Assembly: GCA_900759665.1 (NCBI GenBank)
Contig: CAAEWE010000064.1
Location: 1-64,000 of the forward strand
Source: Lachnospiraceae bacterium
Lineage (GTDB): Bacteria; Bacillota; Clostridia; Lachnospirales; Lachnospiraceae
DNA length: 64,000 nucleotides
Direction: 5' to 3'
The stretch's first letter is position 1; every line of letters starts with the position of its first letter. Below the pieces are notes generated by a model, which saw nothing but the letters and a program-made list of their open reading frames with translations, was not told the DNA's origin and did no database searches. Positions 51,794-61,013 of the stretch are shown here, piece by piece. Position numbers and translations under genes: made by a program.

Positions 51794-53410
51794 TTATCTC
51801 TTAAGGTTTACAAGCTCCTCCAGCATCGTATCGGATGTTGTGATAATTCTTGAGTTTGCCTGGAAACCACGCTGTGTTGTGATCATGTTGGTAAACTCTG
51901 ACGCCAGATCCACATTGGACATCTCCAGAGCACCTACCGTAAGACTTCCGCTCTTGGAAACTTCCTCACCAATACCATCAAACAGACCGGAGTTTAAGGA
52001 AGCACGGAACAAACTCTCTCCCTCCGCCTCCAGACCAGACGGATTTGAAAATGTAGCAGCACAGATCTGTGCCAGGCATCTTGTCTCACCATTGGAATAT
52101 TTACCATAGATCTTTCCTTCCTCATCAACGGAAATACCTGTCATGGTTCCGGCATAATTGCCGGCATTTTTGCCATCCTGATCTCCACGCTTATATGTCA
52201 CCTCACTGGTTCCGCCCTTGGAGAACTGGGTCAGAGTGGAGAAATCGACCTCTATACCGCCGTTGTCGTTTGTGGCATCATACTGCGGGAAAGTACTGTC
52301 ATTACCTACATGCTCAGCATCCTCACCCTGATAAACAGCGAAGTTGACGCAATTGCCGGCATACTGCTTATTGCTTCGGTTTGCTGTAATGGAGCCGTCG
52401 GTTCCCACCGTCGCATCAACTGCTGCAAAGTTTCCTGACTGGCTGTTAAAAAGAAGCGGAATCGTACTGGAACTTAACGTAAACTCACCGGTATTGACAT
52501 TGACGCCGTTTTCAATTCCACTGGCCGGATCATTCACAGAAGTATCAATTCCAAATTTTGCACCCTTATTTCCAAAGGAAATCTGTGCACCACTGCTGGA
52601 ATATTTCACAGAACCGTCCGCCTGTTCTGTCTTCTTTACAAAGATAGACTCTCCTTCCGAATTATATACATCAGCCACTCTTGCCGTGTACGGTACAACA
52701 GAACTTGTGGTGGTGGCATTCGGATCGGCCGGATCCTTTGTTATCATCAGCTTTGCAGTATAAAGCTCACCCAGCTTATCATAAAAACTGTATGTTACCG
52801 GTACACCACCGCCTGTAATATTTCCATTGGCATCCACGGTCGGAGTCAGATTCTTATCGTTTGGATCAATATTGCCCTGCAGGGTTGCCGCTGTCGTTGC
52901 AGTTGGTGCTGCGGATGTCTGCTGTGCTGTCATAATCTTAAGATCAGTCGCAATATCCTTTACAATATTGCCATCATCGTCAGCCATCCATCCCTGAACG
53001 ATACCGCCATTTGTAGTACAATACAGATTTCCGGATGGATCGACGTTTAATGCACCGGACTTGGTAAAGAGCTGCTCTCCGTTTACATTAACAACCAGAA
53101 AAGACTCCCCGTTGATCGCCACATCAAGGGCACGGTTTGTTGTTGTGGTTCCACCGTTTTCTGTAATATTGGTCGTGATAGATGCAACCAGACCACCCAG
53201 ACCGATCTGTTTCGCATTGGTTCCGGCTGTATTGGTCGTGCTGTTTGGACCGGTAGCCGGTGAAATCGTCTGATAAAACGTATCCGAGAAATTAACGTTG
53301 CTTGATTTAAATCCTACCGTATTTACATTTGCAATATTGTTACCAATTACATCCATTTTTGTCTGGTGTATTTTTAAACCTGCCACACCAGAGTAAAGTG
53401 ATCTCATCAT
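51794..53410 (-). CDS. flgE: flagellar hook protein FlgE
   Basis: A 538-residue hook subunit. The N-terminal D0 motif is MRSLYSGVAGLKIHQTKMDV with NNIANVNTVGFK (about residues 2-39), and the C-terminus has VDLASEFTNMITTQRGFQAN and TSDTMLEELVNLKR. The large middle is Thr/Ser/Gly-rich surface domain, longer than the Bacillus hook protein, as is usual in Lachnospiraceae. Two adjacent ATG codons (53410, 53407) follow GAGGG. It is preceded by a 179-base gap with strong predicted RNA structure. Confidence 0.96.
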   Translation of the reverse strand: MMRSLYSGVAGLKIHQTKMDVIGNNIANVNTVGFKSSNVNFSDTFYQTISPATGPNSTTNTAGTNAKQIGLGGLVASITTNITENGGTTTTNRALDVAINGESFLVVNVNGEQLFTKSGALNVDPSGNLYCTTNGGIVQGWMADDDGNIVKDIATDLKIMTAQQTSAAPTATTAATLQGNIDPNDKNLTPTVDANGNITGGGVPVTYSFYDKLGELYTAKLMITKDPADPNATTTSSVVPYTARVADVYNSEGESIFVKKTEQADGSVKYSSSGAQISFGNKGAKFGIDTSVNDPASGIENGVNVNTGEFTLSSSTIPLLFNSQSGNFAAVDATVGTDGSITANRSNKQYAGNCVNFAVYQGEDAEHVGNDSTFPQYDATNDNGGIEVDFSTLTQFSKGGTSEVTYKRGDQDGKNAGNYAGTMTGISVDEEGKIYGKYSNGETRCLAQICAATFSNPSGLEAEGESLFRASLNSGLFDGIGEEVSKSGSLTVGALEMSNVDLASEFTNMITTQRGFQANSRIITTSDTMLEELVNLKR

Positions 53411-53456
53411 AATTAAACCCTCATTTCTGCACACATTATGTAATCACATCTCCCGT

Positions 53457-53580
53457 CAGGTGTGCCCTGCCAGAAGATACGCAGTCTCATAAGAGACGCA
53501 TTTGCTGCAGGAATGTCACAAAGATCCATCTGTCAGTCAGGATCTCATGCCTCCAAAAGGTCCGGCATCTGACATTTCCT
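53457..53580 (-). ncRNA. candidate structured RNA in the flgE leader
   Basis: As minus-strand RNA, an outer helix AGGAAATGTCA/TGACATTCCT (53570-53580 with 53509-53518, one bulge) encloses two helices separated by 1-3 bases: ATGCC...CC-TTTT-GG...GGCAT (53547-53568) and AGATCC-N12-GGATCT (53522-53545). This is a compact three-way junction of 72 bases. Two more hairpins follow toward flgE: GTCTC-ATAA-GAGAC with flanking GC/GC (53481-53499) and CAGG-N5-CCTG (53457-53469). It matches no riboswitch class I can recall. Confidence 0.5.
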
Positions 53581-53589
53581 AAAATAAAA

Positions 53590-53988
53590 TTATCCAATCA
53601 CAGCGCCATCAATATTTGTGAATACGGAGTCCGAACTGTCTCCCAGTGCCGTTACCACCGTATTATTCTTTACATTAACAATAAACGCCAGATTATCAAC
53701 CATCACCAAAGACTCCTGAATTCCTTTTTCCCGTGCCTTCGTTGTACCACTTTCCAGCCGCTCCATCTGTGTCTCCGACAAATTGATGTTGCGTCGTGCA
53801 AGCCGTTCGTTTGCATGTTTTGAAAATTTCAGTCTGCCGGCATCCTGTTTCTGTTCCGCCGTATCCAAAATCTGCTGAAAGGATACCTCTGTCTGGGAGG
53901 AATTCTCTCTGCCTGTGGCTGTTTTACGCTGTAAAAACTGGCCTGCCATCCTGTCAATGGAGGTGTAATTTTCATTCAGCTTATGCAT
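53590..53988 (-). CDS. flagellar operon protein of the TIGR02530 family
   Basis: A small protein of 132 residues (134 if the upstream ATG at 53994 is used) that sits between flgD and flgE in many Firmicutes. Recognisable parts are KFSKHANERLARRNINLSET (about residues 54-73), MERLESGTTKAREKGIQESLV and AFIVNVKNNTVVTAL, which are the family core. It is thought to help hook assembly, without firm proof. The ATG at 53988 has GGGAG nine bases upstream. Confidence 0.9.
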   Translation of the reverse strand: MHKLNENYTSIDRMAGQFLQRKTATGRENSSQTEVSFQQILDTAEQKQDAGRLKFSKHANERLARRNINLSETQMERLESGTTKAREKGIQESLVMVDNLAFIVNVKNNTVVTALGDSSDSVFTNIDGAVIG

Positions 53989-54008
53989 AAACATCCACTC
54001 CCTCTGCT

Positions 54009-54875
54009 TTAAGCCTGCTCTGTTTCTTTGTCGGTATTCTCTGTTTTGTCCGTGTTCCCTGCATCCTTATCGGTGCCGTCCGTGACTTTGTCGGTATTTT
54101 CCGTATCCTTGCCTACCGTATCCGGGGTTTTTTCAACATTTCCCTTGATCGTAAGTGTAACGCTTGCATAATCAACCGTCTTGTTGACATCATCGAAGCC
54201 GATACCAACAACATACTTTCCAGCCGGAAGCGATGCAAGTACGCTCTTATCAATGGTTAAGACACCATTTTTGTAACTCATCTTACCGGCATCGACCTTA
54301 GTGGTCGTTCCATCCTCTGCCATCAATGCAACTGCCATACCGGACGCCTCATATCCGTTGGAACCCATATTAATGCCCTTGATCCTGATATTCTGTGGGT
54401 CATGATGCAGATAGGTTATCTCCTGCTGTTCCACCGAAGGCACATACTGGGAGATCAGATAATTATCGTCGATCACCTCAACAATATCGTCATAAGAATA
54501 CATCTCTCCGTTTACTGATACATAAGGCTTGTTGTTTTCCATTTTGACATACTCAACCATGCCCTGTACTTCCCGCTCGGCACCTGTATCCGATGTCTCC
54601 ATGATACGTACCTGCTTTCCAACCAGTGTGTATGCCGAAGTATTTGTTGCTGTGCTGTTCAGATTCTGCATCTGCTCCAGAGATGAGAACTGTGCAAGCT
54701 GTGCTACATACTCTGTATTAGATTCCGGCTCCAGCGGGTCCTGATATTTCATCTGCGTTACCAGAAGCATGAGAAAATCATCCTTGTCCAATGCAGATCC
54801 TGTTTTCTTTTCAGTTTCCTGTGAGGTCTCTGAAATATTTACCTGACCGTTATCTACTGGTGCAACTAAACTCAT
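54009..54875 (-). CDS. flgD: hook-capping scaffold protein FlgD
   Basis: A 288-residue FlgD. The N-terminal export and capping region has LDKDDFLMLLVTQMKYQDPLEP and EYVAQLAQFSSLEQMQNLNS (about residues 32-76); a Tudor/Fn3-like body follows. The last 45 residues or so are an acidic low-complexity tail of repeated (N/G)TDK units (TDKVTDGTDKDAGNTDKTEN), unusual for the family. ATG 54875 follows AAAGGAGAG; the longer frame to 54896 does not have its own site. Confidence 0.95.
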   Translation of the reverse strand: MSLVAPVDNGQVNISETSQETEKKTGSALDKDDFLMLLVTQMKYQDPLEPESNTEYVAQLAQFSSLEQMQNLNSTATNTSAYTLVGKQVRIMETSDTGAEREVQGMVEYVKMENNKPYVSVNGEMYSYDDIVEVIDDNYLISQYVPSVEQQEITYLHHDPQNIRIKGINMGSNGYEASGMAVALMAEDGTTTKVDAGKMSYKNGVLTIDKSVLASLPAGKYVVGIGFDDVNKTVDYASVTLTIKGNVEKTPDTVGKDTENTDKVTDGTDKDAGNTDKTENTDKETEQA

Positions 54876-54907
54876 ATTAACTCTCCTTTCCTGCAATAAA
54901 CTGCATT

Positions 54908-56506
54908 TTATGCTGTGAAGTCAACACTGGATCCCTGATCCATCATCACACTTCTTCGAACCTGTTCCTCTGCCTCATGACTGTTTTCTGTCTCCTCGTC
55001 CCCGGAATCGTATCGAAACCTGGATCTCTTACCGTTCCCCTGCTGGTAGTTCTTCTGATCACCGGTATCTGCCTGGCCGCTCTGTGAAAATGCGAAATCA
55101 GAAACGGATACCTCAACCGCTTCTACTTTCAGGTTCTTCTGCTCCAGATTCTCACGAAGAGTGATCATCTGGCTTTCCAGTGCCGCCTTTGCCTCAGCAT
55201 TCTGCACGGTAAAGCTTGCTGTCATCACGCCTTCCTTACTGCTGACCGTAAGAAGCATTTTTCCAAGACGTTCCGGATTTAACTGCATTTCCAGAGTAGT
55301 CGTTTCATCCCTCATGGAGGAATGGATCCGCTCCACAACCTGATTGACGATGTCAATCATCTGTTGCATATTGACCGGCTCCGGCACCTGTTCCACATTT
55401 GATGCCTGTACCATATTTTCCACAAAGTTCAAAACTGTCTGTGACTCAGTCACCGTAACCGGAGAACTCTCGAAATACGAGACCATCCCCTCTGAGCGGC
55501 TTTCTGTTTCACTACCGTTCTGGAATCCATTCTGCATCATAGCATCGTTGCTGACATCCGGCTCATTTTCACCGGAAACATCGGAAGACATCAGAATGGA
55601 ATTTTCTTTTGCCACCGGAAGCTTTTCCCTGCCGGTATCCTCTGACATCACCTGTCTGTTGACATCCCCTCCGGCATAAACGTCATCCGGAACGTTTGTT
55701 CCATCTTCTGTCATGAACGTCTCTGACGTGTCTCCGGATACCGGAACAGAATCCTCTGCCTGATATACTTTCTGGTTTTCCCCAGTCAGATCCGAAGTTG
55801 TATGCTCCTCAGTCACCGGAACATTTTCCGACCCGGATTCATGATCCACCGCACTGCCACCTGGCTCGTCAATCCATTTCTGTAAAATATCGCTGTCATC
55901 GAACTGATCGGCTGTCATCTGGCTCAGCTGTTCTCCTGTAAGACCTGCAAGCTGTTTCCAGTCTGTCTCCAGCAGTCCGGCTGACAATTCCGAAAACTGC
56001 TGCATCATAGCTTCATTTGTCAGAAGATCTGTCACATCATTTCCGCCATTTACCTGCACAACAAACTGCTGTAACACGTTCGGATCAAGCAGCTGCATCA
56101 CTGTGATCCCCATAGAAGCAATCGTCTGCTGAAAAGCATCCTCGTCCAGATTTAAAACATCCTTCACGATGGTTTTCACTTCATTTTCTACTTGAATAAA
56201 ATCATTTTTGGTAAAGTCTTCCGCTGCTGCATCCGGACATCTGACATCCGATTGCCGGGAAGCCTTCTGCGTCATCTGACGAACCTTATCATCCGCATTG
56301 TCACAGGCATCTGACCCCCGCTTCACCGCATTTTTATTTGGTGCATTTCTGGTTTTCTCTGTTGCTGACGCAATCTTACTGTTTCCGGAATTCTTCATAT
56401 CTGACATAACTTTTTGAAAATCTCCGGAATTTCCTGAGGAATTAACCGTATTGACTGACGATGCGGCCAGATTTGTATCCGGCATGATCGCACTCAATTT
56501 CTGCAT
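54908..56506 (-). CDS. fliK: flagellar hook-length control protein FliK
   Basis: A 532-residue protein. The long N-terminal two-thirds is Asp/Ser/Glu-rich and likely extended, the molecular ruler; the C-terminal Flg_hook domain (about residues 385-485) has MQLNPERLGKMLLTVSSKEG and the helix AKAALESQMITLRENLEQKN. It signals FlhB to switch substrates. ATG 56506 follows AGGAGGTG. It lies between the MotE-like gene and flgD. Confidence 0.92.
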   Translation of the reverse strand: MQKLSAIMPDTNLAASSVNTVNSSGNSGDFQKVMSDMKNSGNSKIASATEKTRNAPNKNAVKRGSDACDNADDKVRQMTQKASRQSDVRCPDAAAEDFTKNDFIQVENEVKTIVKDVLNLDEDAFQQTIASMGITVMQLLDPNVLQQFVVQVNGGNDVTDLLTNEAMMQQFSELSAGLLETDWKQLAGLTGEQLSQMTADQFDDSDILQKWIDEPGGSAVDHESGSENVPVTEEHTTSDLTGENQKVYQAEDSVPVSGDTSETFMTEDGTNVPDDVYAGGDVNRQVMSEDTGREKLPVAKENSILMSSDVSGENEPDVSNDAMMQNGFQNGSETESRSEGMVSYFESSPVTVTESQTVLNFVENMVQASNVEQVPEPVNMQQMIDIVNQVVERIHSSMRDETTTLEMQLNPERLGKMLLTVSSKEGVMTASFTVQNAEAKAALESQMITLRENLEQKNLKVEAVEVSVSDFAFSQSGQADTGDQKNYQQGNGKRSRFRYDSGDEETENSHEAEEQVRRSVMMDQGSSVDFTA

Positions 56507-56560
56507 CTTTTCACCTCCTTTTCTTAAAATATCTATGTCAACGGAAATATCCGCAGACAA

Positions 56561-57307
56561 CTAATCTACTGCAGAGATCTTTTTAGTGATCTGCGCTGCG
56601 TAAGCACTATCCATCTGCTCCAGAATCGCTGCTGCTTTTTTCTCCTGCATATTCTGCAGAATATCACATACCAGATCAAGATCCTCTGACATTTCGGCTA
56701 ATCTTGTGGCTGCTGCTGCCGCATCCATATTGGCATAATATGTACCAAGAGTTTCTGCTTTCTTGGAATACTGCTGTTTTTTGAGTACCTGACGGTATAT
56801 CTTCTCCGCATTTTCCGGCTGAATCTGCTCGTAATACTGCTGATACTCGGAGATGTCCGGTGCCTTTTCATTAAAAACGACCTTTTCATCAAACTCCTGA
56901 ACCCGTTTATTAAATGCATCCTCAGAATCCTTGTACTTCTGAAGCTTTTTCACCTGTGCTTCCAGATCAGAAATATAATCAGCATTTGCATCGGTCGTTC
57001 CGTTTTCGGAATCCAGCTGGCTTTCCAGCTCCTTTATCCTGGCATTGGCGGACTTCAGGGTGGTATATTCATAGTTTCCTTCCTTTGCCTGGTCTTCCTC
57101 AGATGGCACCGGCAAAATATGGTTGACCACCGGTACATCCTTTAATACCGGATAAAGCACATTACTTCCGATCCCGCCAACATCAAACTTGATCAGACAT
57201 GCAAAGATGATCAGCCAGATAGCAATGATCGCAAGGACGATCAGCACAGTCACAACCCGGCTCCCACCTTTTTCTCTGTCTAACATATTATCGTCATTTT
57301 TTGCCAT
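56561..57307 (-). CDS. MotE/YlxF-like stator chaperone (MgtE-N domain)
   Basis: A 248-residue protein with one membrane helix (about residues 17-41), a coiled coil (about 85-125, KELESQLDSEN and SDLEAQVKKLQKYK), and a C-terminal domain resembling the MgtE intracellular N domain (about 180-248, LGTYYANMDAAAAATRLAEM and KKAAAILEQMDS). In other bacteria MotE guides MotC or stabilises stators. Its place after fliJ fits the ylxF slot of Bacillus. Confidence 0.8.
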   Translation of the reverse strand: MAKNDDNMLDREKGGSRVVTVLIVLAIIAIWLIIFACLIKFDVGGIGSNVLYPVLKDVPVVNHILPVPSEEDQAKEGNYEYTTLKSANARIKELESQLDSENGTTDANADYISDLEAQVKKLQKYKDSEDAFNKRVQEFDEKVVFNEKAPDISEYQQYYEQIQPENAEKIYRQVLKKQQYSKKAETLGTYYANMDAAAAATRLAEMSEDLDLVCDILQNMQEKKAAAILEQMDSAYAAQITKKISAVD

Positions 57308-57312
57308 TATAC

Positions 57313-57768
57313 TTACCCCTCTCTATCTGCTCCCTGACCAAACCGGAAGCTGACCAATTCGTTGATTTCTTTTTGTTCTTCCGCATTTACTTCTTTTTTG
57401 AATTCTTCAAAAGCACGTTCTTTGAGCTTTTCGTATGTTTTTCGTTCTTTCATGGCATCGTTTAGCTTATTTCTTGCCTGATCGGTCTTTTTCTGCTGAT
57501 GAACTACGGCAATCTTCTGCAAATTAATATTATATTTGATATTTTCCACAGCATCTTCCAGCTGGCGGATCTGCAACAGCTCCAGTACATCACTGACCTG
57601 CTGTCTGAGCTGTCCCTGAAGATCATCCTTACGCCGTTCAAGCTGATGAAGCTTTTCCTGCTGTCTGTGGAGCTCTGCCACCTGCACAGCATATTCCGCC
57701 TTTACCTGATCTTCCAGCTTCTGCTTGATCTGCAGAATGCTTTCCATGGAAAAAATAAATCTTGCCAT
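57313..57768 (-). CDS. fliJ: flagellar export chaperone FliJ
   Basis: A 151-residue all-helical coiled-coil protein (FSMESILQIKQKLEDQVKAE at the start, ERAFEEFKKEVNAEEQKEIN near the end) in the invariant slot after fliI. It is the central stalk of the export ATPase. Five bases separate it from fliI. Confidence 0.92.
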   Translation of the reverse strand: MARFIFSMESILQIKQKLEDQVKAEYAVQVAELHRQQEKLHQLERRKDDLQGQLRQQVSDVLELLQIRQLEDAVENIKYNINLQKIAVVHQQKKTDQARNKLNDAMKERKTYEKLKERAFEEFKKEVNAEEQKEINELVSFRFGQGADREG

Positions 57769-57773
57769 TATGA

Positions 57774-59111
57774 CTACCCTTCACTAACATCCTCATCTGC
57801 CTGTTCCGGAAAAAGTTCTTCCAGAAGACGGATACTCTCCTCAAATGTGAGTTTTTCATAAACATCCTGCTGCAAAAAACCATTAACCGCATCAATCTTT
57901 GACAATGCATAATCAATGGACGGATTAGAGCCTGCTTTGTAAGCGCCTATATTCACAAGATCTTCCGCCTCGGAATAGGTTGCAAGGACGTTTTTTAAAT
58001 TACCTGCAGCTTTTTTGTGCTTCGGATCAACGATGCTGCTCATGACACGGGAAATACTTTGGAGTACATCAATCGCCGGATAATGGTTTTTCTGTGCGAT
58101 CTTGCGATCCAGCACAATATGACCATCCAGAATACTTCGGGCCGTATCTGCAATCGGTTCATTGAAGTCATCTCCATCCACCAGTACCGTATAAAGTCCG
58201 GTAATAGATCCTTTATCGGAACGTCCTGCTCTCTCCAAAAGCTGCGGCATCTCTCCATATACACTCGGCGGGTATCCTCTGGACACCGGCGGCTCGCCGG
58301 AAGCAAGTCCGATCTCTCTCTGAGCCATGGAAAAACGCGTCAGGGAATCCATCATCAACAGTACATCCCGCCCCTGATCCCTGAAATATTCTGCAACGGC
58401 TGTTGCCGTCATGGCTGCTTTTTTACGGATCAGTGCGGGCTTATCAGAAGTTGCCACGATCACAACAGACCGTTTCATACCTTCCGGTCCCAGATCTCTC
58501 TCAATAAACTCCCGCACCTCTCTTCCCCGCTCACCGATCAGTGCGATCACATTAATATCTGCTTTCGTATTCCGGGCAAACATTCCCATCAGGGTACTTT
58601 TTCCAACACCACTGCCCGCAAAAATACCGATTCTCTGTCCTTTACCAACAGTGATCAATCCATCCACTGCCTTTACTCCCAGAGGAAGTACCGTGTCGAT
58701 CAATTCCCTCGTCAGCGGATCCGGCGGCTGTGCCTGAACCGAATAACCGGTAGTGCAGTGAAGCTCTGAACCATCAATGGGATGTCCCAGTCCATCCAGA
58801 ACCTTTCCCAGAAGTTCATCCCCCACCATTACTTTCAGGGGTGCACCTGTATTTTCCACCCGGCTTCCCAGTCCCACACCTACTGTCTGGTCATATGGCA
58901 TCAAAAGAACCCTGTCATCACGAAACCCCACAACTTCCGCATTGATCACCTGACTTCTATCCTGCGTGATAATATGACACAGATCATTTAATCTGGCAGA
59001 AGGTCCTATGGACTCCACAGTCAGCCCTACTACCTTGGCAACCTTCCCAAGCTTCTTTTCATAGGATTGGTTCAACAAAATATTATATTTTGACAGATCA
59101 ATATCAACCAT
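57774..59111 (-). CDS. fliI: flagellum-specific ATP synthase FliI
   Basis: A 445-residue export ATPase related to F1-beta. Walker A is GIFAGSGVGKSTLMGM (about residues 163-178), Walker B LLMMDSLTRFSMAQREIGLA, and ALIGERGREVREFIE and GDDFNEPIADTARSILDGHI are intact. It energises the type III export gate with FliH and FliJ. Confidence 0.98.
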   Translation of the reverse strand: MVDIDLSKYNILLNQSYEKKLGKVAKVVGLTVESIGPSARLNDLCHIITQDRSQVINAEVVGFRDDRVLLMPYDQTVGVGLGSRVENTGAPLKVMVGDELLGKVLDGLGHPIDGSELHCTTGYSVQAQPPDPLTRELIDTVLPLGVKAVDGLITVGKGQRIGIFAGSGVGKSTLMGMFARNTKADINVIALIGERGREVREFIERDLGPEGMKRSVVIVATSDKPALIRKKAAMTATAVAEYFRDQGRDVLLMMDSLTRFSMAQREIGLASGEPPVSRGYPPSVYGEMPQLLERAGRSDKGSITGLYTVLVDGDDFNEPIADTARSILDGHIVLDRKIAQKNHYPAIDVLQSISRVMSSIVDPKHKKAAGNLKNVLATYSEAEDLVNIGAYKAGSNPSIDYALSKIDAVNGFLQQDVYEKLTFEESIRLLEELFPEQADEDVSEG

Positions 59112-59131
59112 CCCTTTTCCTCCCCGGTTTC

Positions 59132-59956
59132 TTACATAATCGTCAGCATCCGGATCTGATCCTGCAGATTCTGCAGCTGCACATCGAGACTGCAGTCAAT
59201 GATCCTCTGATCCGTTTCTATAATACACTGATTTTCCTGCAGGCTGTCATCCTCTGTAATATCAAATTCCACGCCTTCCGATACACATTTTTTCAGTTGT
59301 TCTTTATATGATGAAACCCGCAGGATATCCTGCTTGGAAACTCTTAAATTGATCGTTTTTGTTTTTTCAAGCTGATTTAACGCCTGATGGATCAGATATA
59401 CGATCACATTCTTTTTGTCCTGACAGACCACACCTGTAATCTTCTGGATCAATGCAGCCATAATCTCTGCGTATTTTGGTTCCAGAGCTTCTTCCTGTTC
59501 CTTCAGTGCCTGTCTCTCCTGCTCCATCTGCTGGCGGAACTTTTCAGCCGCTTCCTGCAGACGTTCCTGAGCCTCAGCCTGTCCCTGTTCAAATCCGGCG
59601 TTTCTGCCTTCCTCCACTGCCTGCTCCCGAAGCTGATCCGCCTCTGCTCTCGCACTCCGAAGAAGAACATCTGCCTCACTGCGGGCATCCGCCAATATCG
59701 CTTCCTTCTCCCGCGAAGTCTCCTCCTGCATTTTCTGACGTTCCTCCTGGCGTACATCCTCCATATTGAGCACATTCATGCCTGACTGAAATCCTTCCGG
59801 TATCTCCTGTGCCGCAAGCTCCTCCCCGTCTTCTGCCGGAGAGTTCTGCCTCTGCAGCAGGAGCGGTGCAAACTCTGCCACATGCTCATCAGAATCAATC
59901 ACCCGGGCATCCTTCTGATCCATCTGAAAATATACTGACTTTATCACATTAGACAA
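59132..59956 (-). CDS. fliH: flagellar export regulator FliH
   Basis: A 274-residue FliH. The N-terminus reads LSNVIKSVYFQM, usual for the family; a long Glu/Ala/Gln-rich helix with GxxxG-like spacing (about residues 75-165) is followed by the FliI/C-ring binding domain ending in QNLQDQIRMLTIM. The start is not ATG: I prefer TTG at 59956 (overlapping the fliG stop by eight bases, GGAGG ten bases upstream); GTG at 59947 is an alternative. The frame to 60007 lies inside fliG. Confidence 0.9.
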   Translation of the reverse strand: MSNVIKSVYFQMDQKDARVIDSDEHVAEFAPLLLQRQNSPAEDGEELAAQEIPEGFQSGMNVLNMEDVRQEERQKMQEETSREKEAILADARSEADVLLRSARAEADQLREQAVEEGRNAGFEQGQAEAQERLQEAAEKFRQQMEQERQALKEQEEALEPKYAEIMAALIQKITGVVCQDKKNVIVYLIHQALNQLEKTKTINLRVSKQDILRVSSYKEQLKKCVSEGVEFDITEDDSLQENQCIIETDQRIIDCSLDVQLQNLQDQIRMLTIM

Positions 59957-60959
59957 CGATCTCGTCACCTCCACCTCTGGAAATGATGATCTCTGCAGAA
60001 TCCTCAAGCTTTCTGATAATATTTACAATCTTCTGCTGTGCTTCCTCAACATCCTTCATACGAACCGGACCCATAAATTCCATGTCCTCTTTGATCATTG
60101 TAGCAAGACGTTTGGAAAGGTTATTAAAGATAAGATTCTGAACCTCCTCATTAGACCCCTTCAGGGCAACCGCAAGTTCATTATTATCAACCTCACGAAG
60201 TACACGCTGTACAGAACGGTCGTCCAGTGACAGGATATCCTCGAATACAAACATCTTCTTGCGGATCTCGTCTGCAAGTTCCGGATCCTCGATCTCCATA
60301 CTCTCCATAATATGCTTCTCTGTACCACGGTCTACGGTATTTAAGATATCAACAATCGCATCTACACCACCGACGATCGTATAATCCTGATTTACAAGAG
60401 AAGCAAGCTTCTGTTCCAGCACCTTCTCTACTTCCTTGATCACATCCGGAGAGGTACGATCCATCTGGGCAATTCGTTTGGCAACATCCGTCTGTTTGTC
60501 CGGAGACAATGCAGAAATGATCACGGCGGCCTGTGTCGATGACAAATAGGACAGGATCAATGCGATCGTCTGTGGATGCTCGTCCTGAATAAAGTTTAGA
60601 AGCTGGCTGGCATCCGTCTTCCGAACAAACTCAAACGGACGAACCTGCAGTGATGCCGTAAGCTTGCCGATAACATCCCTTGCCCTTTCTGCACCCAAAG
60701 CCTTTTCCAGAAGATCCTTGGCATATCCGATACCACCTTCCGCAATATACTGCTGAGCCAGACACACCTCGTAAAACTCATCCATTACTTTATCCTTAAC
60801 CGCCGGGGAAACACTTCTTGTATTTGCAATTTCCAACGTGATCTGCTCAATCTCATCCTCTTTGAGATGCTTAAAAATTGATGATGACTTGTCCGGACCC
60901 AGTGCGATCAAAAGAATCGCTGCCTTCTGGATTCCTGAAATTTCTTCTGGCTTTGCCAT
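59949..60959 (-). CDS. fliG: flagellar motor switch protein FliG
   Basis: A 336-residue rotor protein. It has the N-terminal MS-ring-binding domain (GIQKAAILLIALGPDKSSSIF), the EHPQTIALILSYL middle-domain motif (about residues 124-136), and the C-terminal torque helix with DDRSVQRVLREVDNNELAVALK (within about 230-255). ATG 60959 follows GGAGGG. Confidence 0.97.
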   Translation of the reverse strand: MAKPEEISGIQKAAILLIALGPDKSSSIFKHLKEDEIEQITLEIANTRSVSPAVKDKVMDEFYEVCLAQQYIAEGGIGYAKDLLEKALGAERARDVIGKLTASLQVRPFEFVRKTDASQLLNFIQDEHPQTIALILSYLSSTQAAVIISALSPDKQTDVAKRIAQMDRTSPDVIKEVEKVLEQKLASLVNQDYTIVGGVDAIVDILNTVDRGTEKHIMESMEIEDPELADEIRKKMFVFEDILSLDDRSVQRVLREVDNNELAVALKGSNEEVQNLIFNNLSKRLATMIKEDMEFMGPVRMKDVEEAQQKIVNIIRKLEDSAEIIISRGGGDEIVV

Positions 60960-61013
60960 TTTCACCCTCCATTTCTGTCAAACAATGACAGCTTTTTGTT
61001 TTTCATTTATAGC

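Noticed and set aside
53411..53589. Known c-di-GMP-I (GEMM) riboswitch in the flgE leader
   Set aside because: The conserved GEMM core and its tetraloop-receptor are not found; the three-way junction here has different joining bases.
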